A program made the translations under genes and the position numbers. From positions 1,798,001-1,862,000 of the forward strand of contig CBDDOY010000001.1 of the NCBI GenBank assembly GCA_965232165.1: a stretch of DNA of 64,000 nt. Reading direction: 5' to 3'. This DNA comes from UBA2779 sp965232165 (GTDB lineage Bacteria > Spirochaetota > Spirochaetia > DSM-2461). A model generated the notes under the pieces. It saw only the letters and a list, made by a program, of their open reading frames with translations. It did no database searches and was not told where the DNA came from. Positions 10,000-19,334 of this stretch are shown piece by piece. How positions within the stretch are numbered: position 1 is the stretch's first letter; the number at the start of each line of letters is the position of its first letter.

Positions 10000-10029
10000 T
10001 TGACATAGTGAGAGTGTTTGAGCTACATA
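10000..10029 (+). promoter_or_regulatory. Probable promoter of the tRNA cluster
   Basis: TTGACA at 10000-10005, an 18-base spacer, then TACATA at 10024-10029, ten bases before tRNA-His. The -35 box is perfect and the -10 box weak, which fits a stable-RNA promoter helped by other features. Confidence 0.5.
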
Positions 10030-10039
10030 TAGATTACCT

Positions 10040-10112
10040 GGTGGATGTAGTTCAGTGGCAGAGCACCAGATTGTGGTTCTGGTTGTCGCGGGTTCGAATC
10101 CCGTCGTCCACC
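10040..10112 (+). tRNA. tRNA-His (GTG)
   Basis: Cloverleaf with acceptor GTGGATG/CGTCCAC, the extra G(-1) typical of histidine tRNA facing C73, anticodon stem CCAGA/TCTGG with loop TTGTGGT (anticodon GTG) and T arm GGGTTCGAATCCC. No encoded CCA. Confidence 0.96.
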
Positions 10113-10117
10113 CTAAG

Positions 10118-10191
10118 GCGTCCTTAGCTCAGTTGGATAGAGTGCCGGGCTTCGAACCCGTAGGTCGCAGGTTCGAGTCCTGCAGGACGCG
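10118..10191 (+). tRNA. tRNA-Arg (TCG)
   Basis: Acceptor GCGTCCT/AGGACGC, D arm GCTC...GAGT, anticodon loop CTTCGAA (anticodon TCG, reading CGA), T arm GCAGG-TTCGAGT-CCTGC. The outer anticodon-stem pair is a C-T mismatch. It lies 5 bases after tRNA-His, probably in one transcript. Confidence 0.94.
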
Positions 10192-10205
10192 CAAGATGAT
10201 ATTTG

Positions 10206-10278
10206 GGGCCGTTAGCTCAGCTGGCAGAGCAGCAGACTCTTAATCTGCGGGTCAAAGGTTCGATCCCTTTACGGCTCA
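10206..10278 (+). tRNA. tRNA-Lys (CTT)
   Basis: Acceptor GGGCCGT/ACGGCTC, anticodon stem GCAGA/TCTGC around CTCTTAA (anticodon CTT), T arm AAAGG-TTCGATC-CCTTT. Third in the His-Arg-Lys run and followed by a terminator. Confidence 0.94.
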
Positions 10279-10288
10279 AGAAGTGATT

Positions 10289-10310
10289 GGGCGGCAGAGC
10301 CGCCCTTTTC
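10289..10310 (+). terminator. Rho-independent terminator after the tRNA run
   Basis: Perfect 7-bp stem GGGCGGC-AGA-GCCGCCC followed by TTTTC. It ends the His-Arg-Lys transcript, 14 bases before tRNA-Leu. Confidence 0.9.
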
Positions 10311-10324
10311 TTCGCAGTAGAAGA

Positions 10325-10404
10325 GCGAGAGTGGTGGAAATGGTAGACACGCCGGCCTTAGGAGCCGGTGCTCCGGCATAAGGGTTCAAGTCCCTTCTCT
10401 CGCA
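10325..10404 (+). tRNA. tRNA-Leu (TAG)
   Basis: Acceptor GCGAGAG/CTCTCGC, anticodon stem CCGGC/GCCGG around CTTAGGA (anticodon TAG), a short class II variable arm (TGCTCCGGCA) and T arm AAGGG-TTCAAGT-CCCTT. It lies beyond the terminator, so it may have its own promoter or share read-through into tig. Confidence 0.94.
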
Positions 10405-10538
10405 GTTTCATCGATAAGAGTTTCTTTCGGAATGAGCAGAGTGCCCCGATGATGGAGGGCTAATGCCGCCATGCATGAGGCATGTTCTTCTGCGAAGAGG
10501 GGTGCAGGATGCATCGCTGAAAGAGACTAGGGGTGTTT

Positions 10539-11867
10539 ATGATTGAAGACAAGACGGTAGAAAGGATAGAGAACTCGGCGGTTAGGATGACCGTCAAGGT
10601 TTCTGGGGAGACCACACGGCAAACCTACGAGGGACTTCTCACGAAGTATCAGAAGCAAGCCCAAATCCCTGGATTTCGCAAGGGAAAGGTGCCCCTGTCC
10701 CTGCTTGTCCGAAAATTTGGTGAGGGCATAACTCAGGAGGCGACATCTAAAATCATAGAAGAGGCGTTGTCCGAAGCATTGAAAGATGTTGATAAACAAC
10801 CGATTTCCCAGCCCCTATTGCAAGAATTTCACTCTATAGATTCGGGACAGCCCTTTGAATTCATCGTCACCTACGATGTTTTTCCGGAGATTGCCTTAGG
10901 TGATTACCGTGGATTGGAGGTGGAGAAGAGCCAGGTGAACATTTCGGAGGAGGATGAAAACAGGCAGTTAGAGATTCTCCGTGAGCAAAATGCCGTTGTA
11001 ATCGACAAGCCGGATGGAATAATCACGGATGGTACGGTGATAACCATGGACTATGCAGAGGTTGGGGAAGATGGGGCGGAGCTGGAGAACACCGCCAAGA
11101 GGGAAGATTTTGTGTTCACCTTGGGCAGAGATGAGCATCCCTATGCTATCGAACAGGACTTGGAAGGCATGAAAGTCGGTGAGGAGAAGTATCTTCACAA
11201 AACTCTAGGGGATGATCTAAACGAACACAAGATCAGGCTTCGAATCAGAATCAAGGCCGTGAAAGAGCGCCAACTGCCGGATTTAGATGATGAACTGGCC
11301 CAGGACATCTCAGAAGATCTTCATTCTCTTGATGAACTGCGTGCAAAGGTGAGGAGCCATCTCGAAGAACATGCCGATGAGGTCGTACGGAAACGAATGC
11401 TTGCGGCCATCAACGAAAAACTCATTGCCAATGCCGTCATAGATCTGCCTGAGTCCTTGGTGAAAGCAGAGATGGAAGAAGCTTGGAAGAATTTCGTGTA
11501 TCGCTCTGGCGGGGAAGAGAAGGAACTGCTTGCAGGCTTGGAGAGGGAAGGCATGAATAAGCAGGATGCTTTGGAGAAATTGCGTGATGATGCAGAGAAG
11601 GAAGTCAAGAAGAGGCTGATTCATGACAGGATCATCGAGGATGAAGGCTTGAATGTCACAGACGAGGAATTGCAGTCTGAAATTGAAATAAAGAGGAAAG
11701 CGAGCCGCATAGAAGCAGAAAACTACGAAAAACTATTTGGCAATCCCAAATACAAGGAGTATCTTAGGAGCAAGTCAACCGCCAAGAAGCTATTTGATTT
11801 TTTGTTGGATACGGCTTCTGTTCAGAGCGGGGGAGTGATAGAGCTTAGCGATTTAGTGAGTGACTAG
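10539..11867 (+). CDS. tig: Trigger factor
   Basis: Ribosome-bound chaperone and peptidyl-prolyl isomerase that receives nascent chains. 442 residues from ATG 10539, which has AGGGG five bases upstream. The N-terminal ribosome-binding domain carries the signature region IPGFRKGKVPLSLLVRKFG (about residues 44-62). A PPIase domain (about 150-240, with DGTVITMDYAEVGEDG) and a long helical C-terminal substrate arm follow. First gene of tig-clpP-clpX-lon, a grouping that couples folding to proteolysis; 8 bases separate it from clpP. Confidence 0.96.
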   Translation: MIEDKTVERIENSAVRMTVKVSGETTRQTYEGLLTKYQKQAQIPGFRKGKVPLSLLVRKFGEGITQEATSKIIEEALSEALKDVDKQPISQPLLQEFHSIDSGQPFEFIVTYDVFPEIALGDYRGLEVEKSQVNISEEDENRQLEILREQNAVVIDKPDGIITDGTVITMDYAEVGEDGAELENTAKREDFVFTLGRDEHPYAIEQDLEGMKVGEEKYLHKTLGDDLNEHKIRLRIRIKAVKERQLPDLDDELAQDISEDLHSLDELRAKVRSHLEEHADEVVRKRMLAAINEKLIANAVIDLPESLVKAEMEEAWKNFVYRSGGEEKELLAGLEREGMNKQDALEKLRDDAEKEVKKRLIHDRIIEDEGLNVTDEELQSEIEIKRKASRIEAENYEKLFGNPKYKEYLRSKSTAKKLFDFLLDTASVQSGGVIELSDLVSD

Positions 11868-11875
11868 GAGTCTTT

Positions 11876-12490
11876 ATGAATGTTCAGTCTGCGTATAATC
11901 CTTTTATTATAGAGAAAACCGGAATAGGCGAGACCCGATATGATATTTGGTCCAAGCTTCTTCAAGAACGCATCATCTTTTTAGGCGGAGAGATTCGTGA
12001 TATAGATGCCGATCATATCGTGGCGCAGATGCTTTATTTAGAATCGCAGGATCCGGCCAAAGATATAAGTTTTTATATCAACAGCCCTGGCGGGTCTGTT
12101 ACGGCCGGACTGGCCATATATGATACAATGAGGCATATCAATGCCGATGTTCAGACTATATGTATGGGGCAGGCCGCATCTATGGGAGCGGTTTTACTGG
12201 CAGGAGGCACAAGGGGGAAAAGGATTGTGCTGCCCTCTTCCCGAATTCTGATCCATCAGCCCTGGGGCGGTGTTCAGGGCCAGGCCGTGGATATAGGTAT
12301 TCAGGCCAGGGAGATACTGCGTCTGAAGAAACTGATAGTCAAGTATATCGCCGAGGATACGGGAAAGAGCGAAGCGATAATTGCCAAAGACTTGGAACGG
12401 GATTTCTATATGTCGGCGACAGAAGCCGTAGAGTATGGTATCGTCGATAAGTTATTGGAGAAAACAGGCAATGGCCAGAGCAAAGAATAA
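11876..12490 (+). CDS. clpP: ATP-dependent Clp protease proteolytic subunit
   Basis: 204 residues from ATG 11876 with TAGGAG upstream. Serine protease that forms the barrel fed by ClpX. Catalytic Ser102 lies in GQAASMGA and His127 in ILIHQPWGG; the handle region GVQGQAVDIGIQAREI is normal. Its 3' end overlaps clpX by 20 bases, which ties synthesis of barrel and unfoldase together. Confidence 0.97.
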   Translation: MNVQSAYNPFIIEKTGIGETRYDIWSKLLQERIIFLGGEIRDIDADHIVAQMLYLESQDPAKDISFYINSPGGSVTAGLAIYDTMRHINADVQTICMGQAASMGAVLLAGGTRGKRIVLPSSRILIHQPWGGVQGQAVDIGIQAREILRLKKLIVKYIAEDTGKSEAIIAKDLERDFYMSATEAVEYGIVDKLLEKTGNGQSKE

Positions 12491-13757
12491 AGAAAGCAAG
12501 GTATGTTCCTTCTGCGGTAAAACCGAAGATATGGCCAAGAAAATCATCGCCGGCCCCGGTGTCTATATATGTGATGAATGCATAGCGGTTTGTGAGCGTA
12601 TCATTGCCGATGAAACCAAGTCTCTCACGGCTGAATTCACAGACGAGCTGCCTCCCCCCAAGGAAATCAAGGCCTATTTAGATCAATACGTTATCGGGCA
12701 GGAGATGGCGAAAAAGGTGCTCTCAGTCGCCGTGTACAATCATTATAAGCGTATTAAGCATCAGGGGAAGATTGATGAAGAGGTTGACATGGAGAAATCC
12801 AATGTTCTGCTTCTTGGCCCTACGGGTTCAGGTAAAACCCTCTTGGCAAGAACCTTGGCCCGCAAGCTCAAGGTTCCATTCGCCATCGCTGACGCCACCA
12901 CCCTCACCGAGGCTGGCTATGTCGGGGAAGATGTGGAAAACATCCTCCTCAAACTCATACAGGCGTCGGGCAACAACATAGCGGCGGCCGAGCGCGGCAT
13001 CATCTACATAGATGAAATCGATAAAATTGCCCACAAGGGTGAGAATGTTTCCATCACCCGGGATGTATCGGGGGAAGGGGTGCAGCAGGCATTATTGAAG
13101 ATTATCGAAGGCACCATTGCCTCTGTGCCTCCCCAGGGCGGCAGGAAGCATCCAAACCAAGAGATGCTGAAGATAGATACTTCGAACATTCTTGTAATCT
13201 GCGGCGGCGCCTTCATTGGGTTAGATAAGATCATACAGTCCAGGGTAACCGAACATCCAATGGGGTATATGGCTGATGTCAAGAGGATCAGAGAGATAGA
13301 ACTGAGTGAACTTTTCGGGAAGATCCATCCGGACGACCTCATTAAATTTGGTCTTATACCGGAGTTTATCGGGCGTCTTCCCATACAGGTAGCCCTGAAT
13401 GATCTTTCCGAGGAAGAGTTGGTCAGGGTTGTCACAGAGCCCAATGATGCCATTGTCAAGCAGTATGCCGTGTCAATGGAGATGGATGGCGTTGAGCTTG
13501 AATTCACTGAAGAAGCTGTCAGTGAGATAGCAAAGCAGGCGATTAAGCGCAAAACCGGTGCACGCGGGATTCGGTCCATTATCGAGTTGACCATGATTGA
13601 CATCATGTACGAAATTCCGTCGATGGCAGGCCGGAAAAAGGTGTTGATAAACCGCGATGTCATACTCGATATTGAGAAGCCGAAGATCGTGAAACTCGGT
13701 GATTTCTCCGAGAAAAGTCGTGACAATTCTGAAGAATCTAAGCAGATTACTGCCTAA
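12471..13757 (+). CDS. clpX: ATP-dependent Clp protease ATP-binding subunit ClpX
   Basis: 428 residues from ATG 12471 inside the end of clpP; the longer frame from 12435 only reads clpP sequence. The N-terminal zinc-binding domain (CSFCGK...YICDECIAVC) is complete. The AAA+ module has Walker A GPTGSGKT (about residues 118-125), Walker B IIYIDEIDKI, and the sensor and arginine-finger regions (EFIGRLPI, KTGARGIRSI). It unfolds tagged proteins and feeds ClpP. Downstream lon begins inside its 3' end. Confidence 0.97.
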   Translation: MARAKNKESKVCSFCGKTEDMAKKIIAGPGVYICDECIAVCERIIADETKSLTAEFTDELPPPKEIKAYLDQYVIGQEMAKKVLSVAVYNHYKRIKHQGKIDEEVDMEKSNVLLLGPTGSGKTLLARTLARKLKVPFAIADATTLTEAGYVGEDVENILLKLIQASGNNIAAAERGIIYIDEIDKIAHKGENVSITRDVSGEGVQQALLKIIEGTIASVPPQGGRKHPNQEMLKIDTSNILVICGGAFIGLDKIIQSRVTEHPMGYMADVKRIREIELSELFGKIHPDDLIKFGLIPEFIGRLPIQVALNDLSEEELVRVVTEPNDAIVKQYAVSMEMDGVELEFTEEAVSEIAKQAIKRKTGARGIRSIIELTMIDIMYEIPSMAGRKKVLINRDVILDIEKPKIVKLGDFSEKSRDNSEESKQITA

Positions 13758-16227
13758 ACAAAGATATGAACTGCCGCTGATTCCTCTAAAAGATATGGTT
13801 GTGTTCCCCCACAACGTCAGTCCTTTTACGGTTAGCACGCCATCCTCAAAGAATGCCCTTGAAGCGGCTATGTCCGGTGGCAGCGATGTCTTCGTTGCCT
13901 TCCAGAAAACTCCTGCCGAGGAACCGTCCTGTGACGATCTCCATTCCATTGGTACAATCGCCCGAATCATTCAGGTATTGAAATCTCAGGGCATGTGCAA
14001 GGTTCTTGTCGAAGGTCACCGGCGGGCACAGCTTAGAAGAGTTCACATCAGAAAAGATGCTCCGTGGGGGCAGTTCTCCAATATCGAAGAAGCCTCCGAC
14101 GAGGAATTGCGGCCGCTCTGTCAAATCGTCAAAGAGAATTTTCTTGTCTATTCCAAAATATGCAATAAGAGTATCCCCGGTGAATTGTTGGCGAACATCA
14201 TGAGAACCGATAGTCCGGATAAGCTCATCGGCCAACTGTGTGCCGCTTTGGATATCAATGCCCCAAACCTCATTCCCTTCCTGCAGGAGATAGATAACAG
14301 GAAACGGCTGTCAGACATGGCTGTTACCATAAAACTTGAGAATGAGGCCATAGAGTTAAGGAACGGGCTTAGACGGCGGGTGAAAACCCGAATGGAACGG
14401 ACTCAGAAAGAATACATCCTCAATGAGCAGCTCAAAGAGATTCACAAGGAACTAGGAAGTGATGAGGCCGATCCTACCGGTTCCCGGGGAATTGAACGCA
14501 AAGTCTTAAATCTAGAATTACCCGATGAAGTGAATAGCAAGGTGATGGAAGATGTGAAGCGCCTTGCTCGGCTTCCGCCTATGAGTCCTGAGTCCGGTAT
14601 TCTAAGAACCTATTTGGAGTGGATTGTTGAGCTGCCCTGGGGGAAACGGACCAAGGATGAGCATGATATAGGCGAAGCAGCCTGCGTTCTCGCTGCCGAC
14701 CACTTCGGATTAGAGAAGCCGAAGGAACGCATCCTGGACTTCATCGCAGTCAGACAGCTAAGCCCTAGGGCTAAGAGTCCCATTCTGTGTTTTGTCGGTC
14801 CGCCAGGAACTGGAAAGACTTCGTTGGGACGTTCCGTCGCTAGGGCACTGGGGAGGAATTTCGCAAGAATTTCCCTCGGCGGAGTTCGGGATGAAGCAGA
14901 AATTCGAGGGCATCGCAAAACCTATGTTGGCGCCCTCCCCGGGAAGATCATTCAGGCCCAGAAGCGTGCAGGCTCAGTCAATCCCGTATTTCTGCTAGAT
15001 GAGATCGACAAGATGTCTAATGATTATAGGGGAGACCCCGCTTCTGCCCTCCTGGAAGTCCTTGACCCCGAGCAGAACAACAGTTTTACCGATCATTACC
15101 TGGAAGTTCCGTTCGACCTTTCAGAGGTTATATTCATCACAACAGCCAATAGCCTTGAGGCCATTCCTTATCCTTTGAGAGATAGAATGGAAGTGATTCG
15201 CACACCCGGTTATACCATGGAGGAGAAGAAAAGCATTGCCTGGCAGTTCATTATCCCGAAGCAGATTAATGAGAATGGCTTGCAGGATGCCGATGTCAGT
15301 TTTCGGGAAGAGTCTCTCAATCTGCTGATTCGCGGCTACACCCAGGAAGCCGGAGTCCGCAATATGGAACGAGCCATTAGTCAGGTTATCCGCAAAGTAA
15401 CTAGAAAACTCCTCCAGGACGAACAAACCCGTCCCGGCAGATGGGTTGTTAACAGTGCCGCACTGCATTTGAACCAGGAGATATCGTCGGTCTGCCGTAC
15501 CCCCAAGTCAGCCCTGCCGCCGATTAAGGGATGTCATCTCGATATTGATCCCCAGATGGTACGTGATTATCTGGGCATTGAACGCCTTGAAGATCACCTT
15601 GGAATTGCCGGGCGGGCAGGAGTCGTCCCCGGACTCTATTACGATGGGAGCGGCGGCGGCGGGGTTCTGCCGGTGGAGGTCCTGATTTTCGATGGGGAAG
15701 AGACGCTTTTTCTCACGGGGAAACTGGGGGATGTGATAAAGGAAAGTGCCATGATAGCCCTTTCCTATCTGCGGGCGAACAAGCATCGATTTGGCTTAAA
15801 GAGTGAATTTGACAAGAATAAATCTATCCATATTCATATCCCGCAAGGGGCTATTCCAGTCGATGGACCATCTGCCGGAATAGCCTTGACGGCGGCCCTG
15901 CTCTCAGCGGCTCTTCAGGCGCCAGTGCGGCCAGGCATCACCGTGACAGGAGAGATTACCCTCACCGGCCGTATTCTTCCAATCGGGGGCGTAAAAGAGA
16001 AAGCGCTGGCGGCAAGACGCAGGGGGTACACCGCCCTCATCATGCCTAAAGATAATAAGAGGGATGCCGATGAACTGCCGCAGGAAGTACGCGAGAAGAT
16101 GGATTTCATCTTCCATGAGTGTCTGAGTGACGCTTTATTGGATTTATTCCCCGAAGGAGTTCTTATACCTCTTGATACTCCTAGAACTATCAGCCATAAT
16201 GACATCGAACAGGAGGCATTTATATGA
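13699..16227 (+). CDS. lon: ATP-dependent protease Lon
   Basis: About 842 residues: N-terminal substrate domain (PLIPLKDMVVFPHNV), helical linker, AAA+ module with Walker A GPPGTGKTS and Walker B VFLLDEIDKM, and a Ser-Lys protease domain with Ser725 in DGPSAG and Lys766 in GGVKEKALAA. No ATG precedes the conserved N-terminus. GTG 13699 or GTG 13720 are the candidate starts, both inside clpX (overlap 38-59 bases) and both with weak ribosome sites, so translation is probably coupled to clpX. Confidence 0.95.
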   Translation: MISPRKVVTILKNLSRLLPKQRYELPLIPLKDMVVFPHNVSPFTVSTPSSKNALEAAMSGGSDVFVAFQKTPAEEPSCDDLHSIGTIARIIQVLKSQGMCKVLVEGHRRAQLRRVHIRKDAPWGQFSNIEEASDEELRPLCQIVKENFLVYSKICNKSIPGELLANIMRTDSPDKLIGQLCAALDINAPNLIPFLQEIDNRKRLSDMAVTIKLENEAIELRNGLRRRVKTRMERTQKEYILNEQLKEIHKELGSDEADPTGSRGIERKVLNLELPDEVNSKVMEDVKRLARLPPMSPESGILRTYLEWIVELPWGKRTKDEHDIGEAACVLAADHFGLEKPKERILDFIAVRQLSPRAKSPILCFVGPPGTGKTSLGRSVARALGRNFARISLGGVRDEAEIRGHRKTYVGALPGKIIQAQKRAGSVNPVFLLDEIDKMSNDYRGDPASALLEVLDPEQNNSFTDHYLEVPFDLSEVIFITTANSLEAIPYPLRDRMEVIRTPGYTMEEKKSIAWQFIIPKQINENGLQDADVSFREESLNLLIRGYTQEAGVRNMERAISQVIRKVTRKLLQDEQTRPGRWVVNSAALHLNQEISSVCRTPKSALPPIKGCHLDIDPQMVRDYLGIERLEDHLGIAGRAGVVPGLYYDGSGGGGVLPVEVLIFDGEETLFLTGKLGDVIKESAMIALSYLRANKHRFGLKSEFDKNKSIHIHIPQGAIPVDGPSAGIALTAALLSAALQAPVRPGITVTGEITLTGRILPIGGVKEKALAARRRGYTALIMPKDNKRDADELPQEVREKMDFIFHECLSDALLDLFPEGVLIPLDTPRTISHNDIEQEAFI

Positions 16228-16634
16228 AACGTATTACCCTCATCTTCTTAATAGCTCTTGCGGCATCTGTATGCACCATGGCCCAGCAATTTGAGAATGA
16301 GTCGGAGTATTATCCCAAATCCTTTCAAATCCACAAGATTTACACTCATACTCTCGGATTCCGCATCGACTATATCAAGCAGGATTATAGCATCGATACC
16401 CTGTGGGCCCCCATTGAGTGGTTCCGGTCTACAGCAGGTAGCGGATCGATGGCGTATGGAGATAGCCTTGCCTATCCCTACATAACTTTTTACTTCAAAA
16501 ATGGAGAATTAAACCATTTCAGACTCTACCTCATTGAGAGTAAAGCGCATAGTAGCTGGGGTGTGCTGAGCGCCCTAACAGATTACAGCGAAAAATTTCC
16601 ATCACCGGACTCTGCGCCGGTATTTGAGCTTTAG
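16224..16634 (+). CDS. Small secreted protein, unknown function
   Basis: 136 residues; the ATG overlaps the lon stop (ATGA) and AGGAGG lies ten bases upstream, so it is coupled to lon. The signal peptide MKRITLIFLIALAASVCTMAQQ is clear. The mature part is about 115 residues, strand-rich and aromatic (YYPKSFQIHKIYTHTLGFRIDYIKQ). I do not recognise the family. Confidence 0.7.
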   Translation: MKRITLIFLIALAASVCTMAQQFENESEYYPKSFQIHKIYTHTLGFRIDYIKQDYSIDTLWAPIEWFRSTAGSGSMAYGDSLAYPYITFYFKNGELNHFRLYLIESKAHSSWGVLSALTDYSEKFPSPDSAPVFEL

Positions 16635-16647
16635 GTCTTGCTAACTT

Positions 16648-17625
16648 GTGACATCTCTGAAGCTGTCAGAAATACCCGGCGTATTAGATAGGTATGATGT
16701 GTTTTGTGTATTTGGCCATCTGGAACCGGATGCCGATTGTCTCGGTTCTCAACGGGCCTTGGGATCGTGGTTGGAACGTAGGGATAAAAAGGTTCATCTT
16801 TGCTCGGCTGGGCCTTGGGATAGGCCGGAAATAGCAGCTTGGCAGGCTTATTTTGGAAGCAGGATTCCAAGAATCGCAGAAGATGAATCGGTTCTTAACG
16901 TAATACTGGACTGTTCTTCACCCGAAAGGACAGGATTCAAGGAATCGGGCATCTTCTCTTATCCTACCCTCGTCATTGATCATCATGCCACTGGCGATGA
17001 TTATGGGGAATACCGTTATATTGAATCTGAAAGCCCCTCGACATCCCTGCTGATACAGCGGCTGATTGAGCTGTCAGGCGATAGCCTGACATTGGAAGAA
17101 TCCAAGCTGCTGCTTCTTGGATTCTGTACAGATACAGGTTTTTTCAGACACCTTGGACCAAACAATGCAAAACATCTTGAAGCCGTTTCCCGCCTGGTTA
17201 AAATCGGAGCTTCTCCGTCTGAGATATTCCGCCAGCTCTCCGGAGGCAAAGAAATTGGTTCCCGTAAGCTGCTGGGCAGGGCGCTTAATAGGGCTGAAGC
17301 CCATTTTGGCGGCCGTGTAATTATGACTTGGGACAATTGGAAAGACTGGCGGGAATGTGGGAGCGATCGTGATGCTGATTTGCTTTATCAAATTCTTATG
17401 GGTATTGTGGATGTTGAGATTGCGATAGTCATCCGGGAACAGAATGATGGATTCTGTAAGATTGGCCTTAGATCGAACTCGGATTTCGATGTCAGTGAGA
17501 TTGCCGGCTACTTCGGAGGAGGGGGGCATCGGAAGGCATCAGGCTGCTTCATCAGCGGCGACCGCCATGATGCTATGGAACACCTGTTGAAGATTGTTGC
17601 AGATAGATTGAAAATTAAAAACTGA
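16648..17625 (+). CDS. nrnA: DHH/DHHA1 phosphoesterase, NrnA-like
   Basis: 325 residues from GTG 16648. Members hydrolyse short oligoribonucleotides, cyclic-dinucleotide products or 3'-phosphoadenosine phosphate. DHH motifs are in order: GHLEPDADCLGSQ (motif I), VILDCSSPERTG (II), IDHHATGDD (III, the DHH signature) and GFCTDTGFFRH (IV). The C-terminal DHHA1 domain ends with GGGGHRKASGCFI. The gene follows the small secreted protein by 13 bases. Its exact substrate cannot be told from sequence. Confidence 0.88.
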   Translation: MTSLKLSEIPGVLDRYDVFCVFGHLEPDADCLGSQRALGSWLERRDKKVHLCSAGPWDRPEIAAWQAYFGSRIPRIAEDESVLNVILDCSSPERTGFKESGIFSYPTLVIDHHATGDDYGEYRYIESESPSTSLLIQRLIELSGDSLTLEESKLLLLGFCTDTGFFRHLGPNNAKHLEAVSRLVKIGASPSEIFRQLSGGKEIGSRKLLGRALNRAEAHFGGRVIMTWDNWKDWRECGSDRDADLLYQILMGIVDVEIAIVIREQNDGFCKIGLRSNSDFDVSEIAGYFGGGGHRKASGCFISGDRHDAMEHLLKIVADRLKIKN

Positions 17626-17643
17626 TTTCTGGATGGTTCCAAA

Positions 17644-18990
17644 GTGAAAAAGATTACATACATTGCATCGCTTCTAGTTTTTTCTGCCGTATATCTCGGT
17701 TCTGAAACCCTTGCTTTGACAATTGATGATGCCATTAAGAGGGCTCTTTCCAATAACTTAGAGCTGCAAAAATCGGGTATCGCATTGAAGAGTACAGAAC
17801 GGTCTAAGTTGTCCGCATGGAATTCTTTTCTCCCTTCGATAGCACTTTCTGCCGGGGTAACGGCGAAACATGGAATTTTTCAATTTGAGAATAACAGCCC
17901 GACAGGAATCGGTGATCCGGGGAACTTTGGATTCAATACCGGCATAGCATTATCTTTGCCTTTGAATGCAGCCATCGGTCCTGCTTACAAGAAATTGGTA
18001 ATGGATTATGAGGCCGGTTTGCTCGACTATGAAGCTGCCATGAAGAGTTTAACAAGAGAAGTTCAAAAAACCTTCTACGGCATTCTGTCTAATCAGGAAG
18101 ATATAAGAATTCAGCAGGCTAATATAGATCTGGCAAAAAAAAGATATACGCAAACCTTGGAGAATTTCCAAAATGGACTTGTTCCGGAACTCGATGTTCT
18201 CTCCGCAGAGGTCTCGCTGCTGAAGCTGCAGCCGGCTCTCAACAGTGCCGTTCAAACCTATAATGGATTGGTTCTTCAATTCAAAACCATCATTGGAGTC
18301 TTGCGGACCGATGTGATTGAGTTAGCTGGTGAGCTTCCTACCGATCTTTACGATTTGGATGCCGAAGAATTGATCAATAAGTATGCAGCGAGCCGTCTGG
18401 ATCTAAGGAGTCTTGATAAACAGCTCATGGCATTGGAACTCAGTAAGAAGGCGGTCAGCCGCAATGCCAACACCCCGACTTTGACCCTTGGGTACAACTA
18501 TGCTCTCAGTGGTTCTAATGCCGAAACCAACAATATGACGCAAGAGGTTATAGACCCGTGGTCAGATTGGGGGGATTTAGGCACTTTCAGCCTTGAACTC
18601 CGATGGAAACTGGATGGCTTGATTCCCGGTTCAAAGTCCAATGTTGATATCAAGAAGGTACAGGATAGTATTGACAGCCTCGGACTCACGCGGAAAATTG
18701 CCTGGCAGGCCGCTGAAACCGAAATCACCAATCTTATCGGGAATCTCGGTATTTACCGTTTGACCATAGAGGCCAATACCTCGGGGGTTGCACTGGCTAA
18801 GAAGAATTTTGAGCTTACGGATGAAGCATACAAAGTCGGGACCCGTCAGCTTCTTGACGTGGAGAGTGCCCAGAATGACTATATGACGGCACAGCAGCAG
18901 CTTCTGCTAGCTAGGTATAATTACATTGCCGCTCTGCTTGATCTTGAGTATGCCCTCGGAACTCCGATGAACCAGTTCCTAATGAAATAA
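17644..18990 (+). CDS. TolC-family outer membrane protein
   Basis: 448 residues from GTG 17644 with a signal peptide (MKKITYIASLLVFSAVYLGSETLAL). The mature part shows the two-fold repeat of TolC-type proteins: LTIDDAIKRALSNNLELQKSGIALKS starts repeat one, and the second repeat ends with RQLLDVESAQNDYMTAQQQLLLARYNYIAALLDLEYALG. It forms the outer-membrane channel of tripartite exporters. No inner-membrane pump or adaptor gene is next to it, so its partner is unknown. Confidence 0.85.
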   Translation: MKKITYIASLLVFSAVYLGSETLALTIDDAIKRALSNNLELQKSGIALKSTERSKLSAWNSFLPSIALSAGVTAKHGIFQFENNSPTGIGDPGNFGFNTGIALSLPLNAAIGPAYKKLVMDYEAGLLDYEAAMKSLTREVQKTFYGILSNQEDIRIQQANIDLAKKRYTQTLENFQNGLVPELDVLSAEVSLLKLQPALNSAVQTYNGLVLQFKTIIGVLRTDVIELAGELPTDLYDLDAEELINKYAASRLDLRSLDKQLMALELSKKAVSRNANTPTLTLGYNYALSGSNAETNNMTQEVIDPWSDWGDLGTFSLELRWKLDGLIPGSKSNVDIKKVQDSIDSLGLTRKIAWQAAETEITNLIGNLGIYRLTIEANTSGVALAKKNFELTDEAYKVGTRQLLDVESAQNDYMTAQQQLLLARYNYIAALLDLEYALGTPMNQFLMK

Positions 18991-19017
18991 CAGGTCGTGA
19001 TACAGACCCGTCGATTT

Positions 19018-19174
19018 CTCAAGGGAGCCTCTAACCCTCTCCCGCCAGGTTCTTGACTCGCTCTCTTCCGCCTGCCTGCCTTTGGAAGGTCTGCCTGTGC
19101 ATGTTCTGCAGGCTAGGCGGAACAATTCTTCGTCAATTCTCTAAAGCTGTTTTTTAGATATCCTTAACGGGCAC
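19018..19174. repeat. Degenerate MITE copy
   Basis: Remnant of the dispersed element: AGCCTCTAAC at the left, CCAGGTTCTTGACTCG, then AATTCTTCGTCAATTCTCTAA and GCTGTTTTTTAGA at the right. The centre has been replaced by unrelated sequence (CTGCCTGCC...TGCAGGC). It lies between the TolC gene and the sigma-54 promoter. Confidence 0.6.
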
Positions 19175-19286
19175 CGACTTCTAATCAAAACTGACATTTC
19201 TTTCCTGTTTCAGGCACTTGTTTACTAAACAAAATGATACCGCACTGGCCTAACCGTGGTTTATTCCGTTTTCTCTCCATAGAATC

Positions 19287-19302
19287 TGGCATGGTTTTTG
19301 CA
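19287..19302 (+). promoter_or_regulatory. Sigma-54 (-24/-12) promoter
   Basis: TGGCATG-GTTT-TTGCA matches the sigma-54 consensus, with the invariant GG and GC exactly one helical turn-plus apart (-24 and -12). The predicted start is near 19313, 22 bases before the ATG of the sigma-like gene, with its GGAGGAGG between. It implies activation by an enhancer-binding protein. Confidence 0.75.
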
Positions 19303-19334
19303 CTATATAGTTATGAATAATGGAGGAGGAGAAA

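Noticed and set aside
13004..13726. 240-residue minus-strand frame opposite clpX
   Set aside because: Antisense shadow of a well-conserved gene.
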